Assembly (NCBI GenBank): GCA_964467005.1
Contig: CAYXPI010000041.1
Location: 1-23,685, forward strand
Direction: 5' to 3'
DNA length: 23,685 nt
Source of the DNA: Thermohalobaculum sp964467005
GTDB lineage: Bacteria > Pseudomonadota > Alphaproteobacteria > Rhodobacterales > Rhodobacteraceae
Part shown: in pieces, positions 15,919 to 23,685 of the stretch
Layout: every line of letters starts with the position of its first letter
Numbering within the stretch: the first letter of the stretch is position 1
Translations under genes and position numbers: made by a program
Notes under the pieces: model-generated
Seen by the model: only the letters and a program-made list of their open reading frames with translations
Told to the model about the DNA's origin: nothing
The model's database searches: none

Positions 15919-17043
15919 TTAGCCGTCTTCGAGATGCAGCAGCAAGCCCAGGGCGAAGAGGACGGCCGCGGCCGGCGGTCCCCAGGCCGCGAGGAGCACG
16001 GGAACCGCCCCCGAGGCGCCCAGCGCGCCCGCGACGTCCGAGAGGAAGAAATAGGCGAAGCCTGTCAGCACGCAGCCGAGGGCCATGGCGCCAAGACCGC
16101 CGAAGCGGGCGTGGCGCATGGAGAAGGCCGCGCCCACCAGAACCATCGCCGCGAACACCACCGGAGCGGAGAGGAGCGTGTGCCAGTGCAGCCGATGGCG
16201 GTTCGAGGCGAAGCCCGATTCCTCCATGAGCGCGATGAACTCCGGCAGGTCCCAAAACGAGATCGTGCGGGGCGCGGCAAAGCTCTCGAGGATCTGCTCC
16301 GGCGTGAGATTCGTGGGCAGCTCGAGCCGGGAATGCCGCGCGGCGGCGGTCCGCGCCTCGGCCGCGCCCAGGCTGTCGAGCGCCGCGCCGCTCAGGTCCC
16401 ACACCTCCGCGTCCTCGAGCGCCCAGTACCCCGGCCCGAGGCGCGCGGCGGTGGCGTCGATCCGGGTCTCGAAGCGGTCGTCCGGCCCGTAGCGGAACAC
16501 GGTGACGCCGGTGAGCGTGGTCACCTGCTCCGACGCGGCGCGGGCCCGCAGCACCGTCTGCCCCTTCGCGTCGCCCTGACGGAGCCAGATGCCGCCCCCC
16601 GCGACCGACAGGCTGTTGGACGAGCGGCCGAACAGCGTCTCCTCCAGCCGGTCGAACCGCTCGGCGAACGCCGCGGCGACGGGGTTGTAGACCGCGAAGG
16701 AGAGAGCGCCCAGCAGCACCGCGGTGAGCACCGCCGGCATCACCAGCACCCAGACCGAGACGCCCGCCGCCCGCGTCACCACGAGCTCGGACCGCCGGGC
16801 GAGGGAGGCGAAGCACACCATGGCGGCGAGCAGCACGGTGAAGGGCGCGGCGGTGATGGTGATCGAAGGCGCGTGCAAGATTGCCATCCAGACGAGCTCA
16901 AGGAAATCCGCCCGGCCCGCGCTGTTCTTGGCGAGGAGCTCCACAAGGTCGACGAGGATGACGATGGCGAGCACACCGGCGAAGGCGGCGGCCGCGATGC
17001 CGAGAAACCGCCGCGCCACGTAGAGGCTGAGGGTGGGGGTCAT
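15919..17043 (-). CDS. lptG: LPS export ABC transporter permease LptG
   Basis: This 374-residue YjgP/YjgQ family permease has six predicted membrane segments, with the first group near residues 13-35, 60-78 and 97-118 and the last group in about 270-372. A periplasmic jellyroll domain lies between (about residues 135-260). The typical start TLSLYVARRFLG and the coupling-helix region FASLARRSELVVTRAAGVS identify LptG. With LptF and the LptB ATPase it extracts LPS from the inner membrane. The ATG overlaps the lptF stop by four bases (ATGA). LptB and LptC genes are not in the window. Assignment as LptG rather than LptF rests on gene order and the N-terminal motif. Confidence 0.96.
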   Translation of the reverse strand: MTPTLSLYVARRFLGIAAAAFAGVLAIVILVDLVELLAKNSAGRADFLELVWMAILHAPSITITAAPFTVLLAAMVCFASLARRSELVVTRAAGVSVWVLVMPAVLTAVLLGALSFAVYNPVAAAFAERFDRLEETLFGRSSNSLSVAGGGIWLRQGDAKGQTVLRARAASEQVTTLTGVTVFRYGPDDRFETRIDATAARLGPGYWALEDAEVWDLSGAALDSLGAAEARTAAARHSRLELPTNLTPEQILESFAAPRTISFWDLPEFIALMEESGFASNRHRLHWHTLLSAPVVFAAMVLVGAAFSMRHARFGGLGAMALGCVLTGFAYFFLSDVAGALGASGAVPVLLAAWGPPAAAVLFALGLLLHLEDG

Positions 17044-18179
17044 TCCGCGGGCTCCGGCGCGGGGGGCGGGGCGCCGCGGGGACCGGTGCGGGTGCTGAGC
17101 CCCTGGCCCGACATCATCCAGAGGGCAGCCGCAAGCGCCAGGAGCGGCGGCAGATACATCATCGGCCAGAGGGCGGCGGCGGCGCCGGTCGCGCTCTTGG
17201 CCGCAAGCCCGAGGAGGCGCACCCCGAGGGCGACCGCGGCGGCCAGGATCACCCGACCGGCGAAGCCCTGGCGGCGAAATCCGAGGCTCACGATGAGGGC
17301 GGTGCCGAGGAGCGGCAGGCTGAGCGCGTAGAGCGGACCGGCGAGCGCCTCATGCCCCTCCGCCCGGAACTCGCCGAGGGTGTAGGGGCCGGTCTCGTCC
17401 TCGGCGGCCGTGAGAAGGCGCGTGACGAACAGCTCGCTCGGCTTGATCTGGCGCGGCCCAGAGCGGTCGGCGAGCTGGCCGAGGGCGTAGGAGAGCCGCT
17501 CGAAGCGCAGCACCGAGAGCGGCGCCCCGGGCTGGGCGGACCGACTTTGCGCGAGCCCGTCGAACATCACGATGGTCGGGCTCTCTCCAGAGCTCACGAG
17601 CACCGCGCGCTCGGCCGTGTAGGTCACCACCTGGTCGGGATCGCGCTCGTCATGCACGAACACCCCCAGCATCTCTCCCGGTCGGCCCATGCGGCGGAGA
17701 TAAATCGTGACCCGGCGCGCGGGCGACACGAACTCACCCTCGCGGAGGAAGGCGGCCGCGATGTCGCCCCGCACTTCGTTCACCCGCTCCTGCATGATCC
17801 GCTTGGTCACCGGCATGAGGACAAGCGTGATCACGAAGAGGAGGAGCACCACGAGCCCGGCGAAGACCGCCACGGGACGCAGAAGGCGCAGGCCCGACAT
17901 CCCCGAGGAGAAGAGCACCACCACCTCGCTGTCGGAGAAGAGCCGGTTCATCGCGTAGAGCACCGCCGCAAAGGCCGCGATCGGCAGCACGATGGAGAAG
18001 ACCGTGGGCAGGAGGAGCGCGGTGAATTCGAGGAACACACGGGCCGACTGCCCGTTGTTCACCACCGTGTCGATCACGCGGAGCGACTGGCTGAGCCAGA
18101 TCACGCCCGTGAAGACCAGGACGAAGAAGACGAAGGGCCCGGCCATCTGGCGAAGGATGTAGAGGTCGATCCGCGTCAT
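17040..18179 (-). CDS. lptF: LPS export ABC transporter permease LptF
   Basis: This 379-residue partner of LptG has the same fold: three N-terminal membrane segments (about residues 13-33, 52-74, 99-120), a periplasmic jellyroll domain, and three C-terminal segments. Diagnostic stretches are DLYILRQMAGPF at the start and AMNRLFSDSEVVVLFSSGMS, the coupling helix that contacts LptB. AAGGAG precedes the ATG by 8 bases. The C-terminus is a Pro/Gly-rich tail (RTGPRGAPPPAPEPAE). It heads the six-gene minus-strand run and is divergent from pepA by 121 bases, the same lptF/pepA divergence known from E. coli. Confidence 0.96.
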   Translation of the reverse strand: MTRIDLYILRQMAGPFVFFVLVFTGVIWLSQSLRVIDTVVNNGQSARVFLEFTALLLPTVFSIVLPIAAFAAVLYAMNRLFSDSEVVVLFSSGMSGLRLLRPVAVFAGLVVLLLFVITLVLMPVTKRIMQERVNEVRGDIAAAFLREGEFVSPARRVTIYLRRMGRPGEMLGVFVHDERDPDQVVTYTAERAVLVSSGESPTIVMFDGLAQSRSAQPGAPLSVLRFERLSYALGQLADRSGPRQIKPSELFVTRLLTAAEDETGPYTLGEFRAEGHEALAGPLYALSLPLLGTALIVSLGFRRQGFAGRVILAAAVALGVRLLGLAAKSATGAAAALWPMMYLPPLLALAAALWMMSGQGLSTRTGPRGAPPPAPEPAE

Positions 18180-18201
18180 TCGGGGGCTCCTTGCCGCTCG
18201 G

Positions 18202-18232
18202 AGTATGTCGCAGCCCCGGCGCCCGGGGGCAA
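18202..18232 (-). promoter_or_regulatory. Weak candidate promoter for lptF
   Basis: On the minus strand TTGCCC (18232 down to 18227) and CATACT (18207 down to 18202) are spaced by 19 bases, which is longer than ideal. Transcription would begin about 16 bases before the lptF start codon. The rest of the 121-base divergent region (18180-18300) must also hold the pepA promoter, but I see no clear -35/-10 pair for it. Confidence 0.25.
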
Positions 18233-18300
18233 GGGGCAGGCATCTGGCGTCCCCGTCCGATCCGCGCTAACGCTCGACGCGAGAGAGAAGGAGGACCCCC

Positions 18301-19791
18301 ATGAGCACCCAACCCGCATCCGTGAGCTTCGCCGAAGAGGCCGAGACCGCCTGGGCCGAGATCGAGGGCACGCTCGTGGTGCTCGTGGACGGCGCGGGCG
18401 CGCTCTCCCCTGGCGCCCGGGATGTCGACACGCTGGCGGGTGGTGCGCTCTCGCGCGCCGTGGCGGCGGAGGGGTTCAAGGCGAAGGCCGGCACGGTGCG
18501 GGTGCTGCGCTATCCCGCCGGGCTCAAGGCCGACGCCCTCGTCCTCGCCTGCCTCGGGCCCGAACCGGACACCGCGGCCGCGCGCAAGACCGGCGGGGCC
18601 ATCGCCAAGGCGCTGCCCAAAGGCGCGGCCACGCTCGCCACCGCCGGCGCCGGCGCGGTGCCGCTCGTGGCCGAGATGCTGTATGCCCTCGTCGCCCGGC
18701 TCTACGATTTCCGCGAGTACAAGACCGTGGCGGAGGACGACGAGGCGCCCGCCCCGCGCGCCATCACGGTGCTGGCCGAGGCGCCGGAGGCGCTGGCCGC
18801 GGCCTCCCGGCCCCACGCCGCGCTGATCGAGGGGCTCTTTTTCACCCGCGATCTCGTGAACGAGCCCGCCAACCGGCTGACCACCGACGAGTTCGCCGCC
18901 CGCCTCGCGGCGATGGAGACCCTGGGCCTCGATGTCGAGATCCTGGGGGAGGCGGAGATGGCCGCGAAGGGCATGCGCGCGCTCCTCGGCGTGGGCCAGG
19001 GCTCTGAGAGCGAGTCGAAGCTCGTCGTCATGCGCTGGATGGGCGGCGCGGAGGGGGCGGCGCCGCTCGCGCTCGTCGGCAAGGGCGTGGTGTTCGACAC
19101 CGGCGGCATCTCCCTCAAGCCCGCCGCGGGCATGGAGGAGATGACGATGGATATGGGCGGCGCAGGCGTCGTGGCCGGCGTCATGCGCACCCTCGCGCTC
19201 CGCGGCGCCAAGGCCAATGTGGTGGGTGTCGTCGGCCTCGTCGAGAACATGCCGGACGGCAAGGCTCAGCGGCCCGGCGACATCGTGGCCTCGATGAAGG
19301 GCGACACCGTCGAGATCATCAACACCGACGCCGAGGGCCGCCTCGTGCTGGCGGATGCGCTCTGGTACACTCAGGAGGAGATCCGGCCCGCGGCGATGAT
19401 CGATCTCGCAACCCTCACCGGCGCCGCCATCATCGCCCTCGGCCACCACAACGCCGCCTGGTACGCGACCGACGACGCGCTGGCCGCGGATTTCGCCGCC
19501 GCCGCGGACGCATCCGGCGACCCGGCCTGGCGGCTCCCTCTGGCGAAACCCTATGCGGATCAGCTGAAGTCGAAAAAGGCGGACATCAAGAACACCGGCG
19601 GTCGCTCGGCGGGCTCGATCACGGCGGCGGAGTTCCTCCACCGCTTCGTGAAGAGCGAGGTGCCCTGGATCCACATCGACATCGCCGGCGTGGCGACGAC
19701 GAGCGAGGGCACGGACACCGCCCCCAAAGGCGCGACCGGCTGGGGGGTGGCGGCGCTCGACCGGCTGGTGCGGGACGCCTGGGAGAGATGA
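18301..19791 (+). CDS. pepA: Leucyl aminopeptidase (M17 family)
   Basis: This 496-residue cytosolic dimetal aminopeptidase is close to E. coli PepA (503). The N-terminal macro-like domain covers about residues 1-165 and the catalytic domain the rest. Metal and catalytic residues are present: Lys261 and Asp266 in GKGVVFDTGG, Asp284 in the MDMGGAG region, and Asp343/Glu345 in the M17 signature NTDAEGRL (341-348). The catalytic Arg is Arg347. It removes N-terminal residues from peptides; in E. coli PepA also binds DNA, but nothing here tests that. A strong ribosome site, AGAAGGAGGA, lies just before the ATG. It is divergent from lptFG and followed by holC, as in enterobacteria. Confidence 0.98.
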   Translation: MSTQPASVSFAEEAETAWAEIEGTLVVLVDGAGALSPGARDVDTLAGGALSRAVAAEGFKAKAGTVRVLRYPAGLKADALVLACLGPEPDTAAARKTGGAIAKALPKGAATLATAGAGAVPLVAEMLYALVARLYDFREYKTVAEDDEAPAPRAITVLAEAPEALAAASRPHAALIEGLFFTRDLVNEPANRLTTDEFAARLAAMETLGLDVEILGEAEMAAKGMRALLGVGQGSESESKLVVMRWMGGAEGAAPLALVGKGVVFDTGGISLKPAAGMEEMTMDMGGAGVVAGVMRTLALRGAKANVVGVVGLVENMPDGKAQRPGDIVASMKGDTVEIINTDAEGRLVLADALWYTQEEIRPAAMIDLATLTGAAIIALGHHNAAWYATDDALAADFAAAADASGDPAWRLPLAKPYADQLKSKKADIKNTGGRSAGSITAAEFLHRFVKSEVPWIHIDIAGVATTSEGTDTAPKGATGWGVAALDRLVRDAWER

Positions 19792-19818
19792 GGCCGGGCC
19801 CGCCCCCCGCCCCCGTCC

Positions 19819-19839
19819 GCCCACCCGCGGGAGGTGGGC
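19819..19839 (+). terminator. Hairpin between pepA and holC, no T-run
   Basis: GCCCACC (19819-19825) pairs perfectly with GGTGGGC (19833-19839) around a 7-base loop in the 84-base pepA-holC gap. No T-tract follows, so intrinsic termination would be weak. It may attenuate transcription into holC or be chance in GC-rich DNA. Confidence 0.25.
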
Positions 19840-19875
19840 CCGGCGCGCGCCCCCACTGAGCCGGGGGCGGAGGGC

Positions 19876-20373
19876 ATGGGCGAGATCCGCTTTTACCAGC
19901 TTCGCACGCGTCCGCTCGAACGGGTGCTTCCGGTGATGCTGGAGCGCTGCCTCGACCGCGGCTGGCGGGCCGTGGTTCAGGGAACCGACCCGGAGCGGCT
20001 CACGGCCCTCGATCTCGCGCTCTGGACCTATCGCGACGAGAGCTTTCTGCCCCACGGCCTCGCGGGCCGAGCGCCTGGGCGCGCGGAGGAGCACCCGATC
20101 TGGCTCACCGCCGCGACGGAGCGGCCGGCCGGCGCCCGGGCGCTCTTCCTCATCGACCGGGCCGAGGCGGGGCTCGAGCCCTCGGGCCTCGTCGGGCTCG
20201 AAACCGTGGCCATCCTCTTCGACGGGACGGACGAGGCCGCACTGGCCTCGGCCCGCACGGCCTGGCGGGCGACGGTGGCCGCCGGGCTCCGCGCCGTTTA
20301 CTGGGCCGAGGAGGCGGGCGGCGGCTGGGCCCGGACCGCGGAGAGCGGCGGCGCCCCTAGCGGCGGAGAATGA
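19876..20373 (+). CDS. holC: DNA polymerase III chi subunit
   Basis: This 165-residue protein begins MGEIRFYQLRTRPLERVLPV at ATG 19876, with GGAGGG just upstream. A GTG at 19834 in frame would add 14 unlikely residues. Conserved chi features are the N-terminal FYxL strand, the pattern LERCLDRGWRAVV and the motif LWTYRDESFLPHG. Chi links the clamp loader, through psi, to single-stranded DNA-binding protein. It follows pepA as in E. coli. Its 3' end overlaps the convergent protease gene by 17 bases. Confidence 0.95.
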   Translation: MGEIRFYQLRTRPLERVLPVMLERCLDRGWRAVVQGTDPERLTALDLALWTYRDESFLPHGLAGRAPGRAEEHPIWLTAATERPAGARALFLIDRAEAGLEPSGLVGLETVAILFDGTDEAALASARTAWRATVAAGLRAVYWAEEAGGGWARTAESGGAPSGGE

Positions 20374-20935
20374 GCGTGTCGCCCGCGATCTCGATGCTCG
20401 AGAACCGCTCAAGATAGCCCATGCCGAGGAGGGAGGCGTGGAGCGGCGCGCCGTTCACCAGCGCGGGCACCCGGCGGTCCTCGATCCCGGCAAAGCGGAT
20501 GCGCTCGATCCGCACCGGGGCCGCGCGGACGATGCCGTTGGCGGTCTGCGCGCGCTGGGTAAAGGCGAGCGCCTCGGGGTCGAGGCCGATCCGCCGCGCG
20601 TCCTGCGGCGCGAGGACGATCTCGGTCGCGCCGGTGTCGACCAGGAACTCGAGATCGGTCCCGTTTACCTCCAAGACCGCGTGGAAATGCCCGTCGGCCC
20701 GGCGCTGGATGCGGATCTCCTCGCCGCTCGCCACTGCCGTGCCCGGCACGAGATTGTAGGCCAGCTGGTCGCGAAACCCGTAGGCGAGCACCGCGCCGAG
20801 GAAGATGAGCCCCCAGATCGCCGCGTTTTGCAGCGCCGTGCCCAGCCGGCCGCGATACAGGCTGAAGAGGCCGACGAGGAGCGCGATCCCGAGGATGGAG
20901 AGGTAGAGGAGGCGCATCTCCGCGTCCCAGCCCAT
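20357..20935 (-). CDS. Membrane-anchored retropepsin-like aspartic protease (TIGR02281-type, clan AA)
   Basis: This 192-residue protein has two membrane segments (about residues 8-28 and 38-54), then a single retropepsin-like domain with the active-site triad DTGAT at residues 100-104 (FLVDTGATEIVLAPQDARRIG). A second conserved stretch is PALVNGAPLHASLLGMGYL. Only one DTG motif is present, so activity would need a dimer, as in retroviral proteases. Family members are common in alphaproteobacteria near this kind of context; substrates are unknown to me. The ATG shares one base with the marC stop (TGATG), indicating coupling. A second Met at residue 7 is an alternative start. Its 3' end overlaps holC by 17 bases. 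Confidence 0.93.
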   Translation of the reverse strand: MGWDAEMRLLYLSILGIALLVGLFSLYRGRLGTALQNAAIWGLIFLGAVLAYGFRDQLAYNLVPGTAVASGEEIRIQRRADGHFHAVLEVNGTDLEFLVDTGATEIVLAPQDARRIGLDPEALAFTQRAQTANGIVRAAPVRIERIRFAGIEDRRVPALVNGAPLHASLLGMGYLERFSSIEIAGDTLILRR

Positions 20936-21564
20936 CAGGCGCCCTCCCCGACGAACAGCGCGCTCTCCACGAGCCCGTCAATCACGAACTGGACGGCGAG
21001 CGCGGCGAGCAGCATGCCCATGAGACGGGTGACCACGGTGATGCCCGTTCGCCCGAGGGCCCGGCCGATGGGGTCGCCCAGCCGGAAGAGCCCGTAGGTG
21101 ATGGCCAGCACCGCGGTCATCATCGCGAACACCACGCCCTGGGCAACGAGCCCCTCGGCCTCGCCCACAAGAAGGATCATCGCCGCGATCGCCCCGGGGC
21201 CGGCCACCAGCGGGATCGCGATGGGAAAGACGGACGGGTCGTCGAGGCTCGTCCGCTCGGTCTCCACCCGCTTTTCCCGGCGCTCGGTCCGCCGCTCGAA
21301 CAGCATGTCGATCGCCATCAGAAAGAGGAGAAGCCCGCCGGCGATCCGGAAGGCGGGCATGGAGATGCCGGCAAAGGCGAGCACCGCGTCGCCCGACAGG
21401 CCGAAGACGACGAGCACGAGGAAGGCGACGCCGATGGCGGTGGCGGCGATGCGCCGGCGGTCGGGCGCCTCCCGCTCGGCCGTGAGCGCGATGTAGAGAG
21501 GCGTCGTGCCCACCGGGTCGACGATCGCGAAGAGGGTCACGAAGGCGGTGAGCGCGCTGTCCAT
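20935..21564 (-). CDS. MarC family integral membrane protein
   Basis: This 209-residue protein starts at ATG 21564, with AGGGAAGGG upstream and the family-typical N-terminus MDSALTAFVTLFAIVDPVGTTPLY. Six membrane segments are apparent. VFPIAIPLVAGPGAIAAMILL is the second diagnostic MarC stretch. An in-frame codon at 21600 would add 12 residues overlapping the upstream gene and is less likely. The MarC (UPF0056) family has no settled transport function; an earlier link to multiple antibiotic resistance was withdrawn for E. coli MarC. It is co-directional with and close to the RimK-like gene (32-base gap) and the protease (one-base overlap). Confidence 0.93.
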   Translation of the reverse strand: MDSALTAFVTLFAIVDPVGTTPLYIALTAEREAPDRRRIAATAIGVAFLVLVVFGLSGDAVLAFAGISMPAFRIAGGLLLFLMAIDMLFERRTERREKRVETERTSLDDPSVFPIAIPLVAGPGAIAAMILLVGEAEGLVAQGVVFAMMTAVLAITYGLFRLGDPIGRALGRTGITVVTRLMGMLLAALAVQFVIDGLVESALFVGEGA

Positions 21565-21596
21565 GGGCCCTTCCCTGCCGGCGGCGGGTCCCCCGG

Positions 21597-22300
21597 TCAA
21601 GCCTCCGCCGCGCAGGGGGCGACGAGGCGCCGGCCGAGATGGGCGACGATCTCCTGGGCGATGTCGCGGCCGGTCGCCCGATCGAGCGCCGCGAAGCCGG
21701 GGGCCGCGCTCACATGGGCGACGGCGAGGCCGCCCGGGCCCGCGCGAAGGTCGACGCCCGCGATCTCGAAGCCGAGCGCCCGGGCCGCCGCCGCCGCCAG
21801 CCCCGCCGCCGCCGCGGTGAGGGGAACCGCCCGCGCGACCGCCGCGCAGCCCGGCATCCGCCGCTCCACCGTCGCCGCGCGGGGCGCGCCACCGATCACC
21901 AGCACGCGGAGGCCGGCGCCCGCCTCATCGGCCGGGCCGGCCGCGACCGGAAGACCGGCCGCGGCCACGACCGCAGCCGCCCCGGCCGGGCACTCGGGGG
22001 CCGCAAGGGACGCCGCACCGGGCAGGCAGAGCGCGCCTGCGGCCTCGAGCTCCGCCATAACGGCGCGGATCGGCGCACAGGGGCCCCGGCTCGTCCGCAA
22101 AAGCGCGGCCTTCGGCCGGGCCAGTGGAGGCTCGGCCGCTATCCGCACCGGGTCGAGAAGCCGCGCGCTCAGCCCGGCCTGCGCCGCCGCGGCCAGGAGC
22201 CGGGCGTTGCCGTATCGGGCGGCGGCCCCATCCGCATCCTCCGCCGCGACGAGGAGCCAGAGATCCTCGCCCCCGCGGTCTTCAGGGCGCCCGGCGCGCA

Positions 22301-22301
<1 letters not shown>
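21597..22301 (-). CDS. Degenerate RimK-like (ATP-grasp family) protein, probably catalytically inactive
   Basis: This 234-residue Ala-rich protein resembles RimK glutamate ligases at both ends but is about 60 residues shorter. Residues 14-52 (LWLLVAAEDADGAAARYGNARLL...) match the RimK N-terminal domain. Residues 130-147 match the RimK stretch before the second metal site (LRVLVIGG..RAATVERR). Residues 176-222 match its C-terminal part (ALGFEIAGVDL, then ATGRDIAQEIVAHL). Between residues 120 and 129 the ATP-binding section with the lysine and Gly-rich loop seems deleted. The usual metal-binding LEVNSSPG reads VAHVSAAPG (194-202), so the Glu and Asn are gone. The ATG shares one base with the ABC-F stop (TGATG); GTG at 22304 is an alternative. 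The frame is intact and codon use normal, suggesting a retained protein rather than a pseudogene. Confidence 0.75.
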
Positions 22302-23623
<1,322 letters not shown>

Positions 23624-23685
23624 CTAGGCCTCGCGCCCCCACCCCCCGTCGCGGGCGCGGAAGGTGGTCGGGGCGGGCAAGTGCC
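23624..23685 (-). other. Corrupted-looking end of the ABC-F gene
   Basis: In the frame of the ABC-F gene this stretch reads HLPAPTTFRARDGGWGREA then a stop. The family expects DEPTNHLD-like residues followed by a Trp-containing helix here. Some nucleotides still fit (CCACCTT where the NHL codons would be, TGG, GAGGCC), but runs such as CCCCCC and GGGGGG and a TAG in place of TGG suggest base-call errors at a contig edge. No other gene is visible. Confidence 0.5.

Noticed and set aside
18213..18230. GC-rich hairpin in the pepA/lptF divergent region
   Set aside because: It lies within the spacer of a weak promoter candidate and is the sort of chance pairing expected at this GC content.
17734..20412. 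Minus-strand open frame of 892 codons
   Set aside because: It is antisense to pepA and holC, both with diagnostic motifs on the plus strand.

Overview
The window is very GC-rich (roughly 70% by eye) and is packed with tightly spaced or overlapping genes. It looks like chromosomal DNA of an alphaproteobacterium, most likely of the Rhodobacteraceae/Paracoccaceae group. The evidence is a prfA-prmC-DUF4167 cluster, a short single-parvulin SurA, an lptD-surA-pdxA-rsmA run, an XRE-cupin regulator beside a GcvT-fused FAD oxidoreductase, and strong G/C bias at third codon positions. I see no tRNA, rRNA, CRISPR array, insertion sequence or prophage. No stretch over about 300 bases lacks a gene.

Layout. 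(1) 1-3573, minus: XRE-cupin regulator, an unrecognised 282-aa protein, and a dimethylglycine/sarcosine dehydrogenase-like oxidoreductase cut by the left edge. They form one operon with nearly touching genes, and an AT-rich perfect inverted repeat (3618-3644) sits just upstream of the regulator. (2) 3673-8028, minus: an RND pump and its periplasmic adaptor, with no outer-membrane channel gene nearby. (3) 8232-10903, plus: prfA and prmC (translation termination), then a DUF4167 gene with its own apparent promoter and a structured leader of about 160 nt. (4) 10911-18179, minus: lptF-lptG-lptD-surA-pdxA-rsmA, which combines LPS export, outer-membrane biogenesis, vitamin B6 synthesis and 16S rRNA dimethylation. 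(5) 18301-20373, plus: pepA and holC, divergent from lptFG as in enterobacteria. (6) 20357-23685, minus: a YheS-type ABC-F protein (cut at its N-terminus), a RimK-like protein that seems to have lost its ATP-grasp active site, a MarC family membrane protein and a membrane-anchored retropepsin-like protease.

Most of the window is housekeeping. The points most worth a second look are: the DUF4167 leader, which can hide its own Shine-Dalgarno sequence and has an alternative pairing; the palindromic operator-like site of the XRE-cupin operon and the unknown middle gene of that operon; the degenerate RimK-like gene; and the last ~60 bases, where the ABC-F reading frame breaks down in a way that suggests poor sequence at a contig edge.
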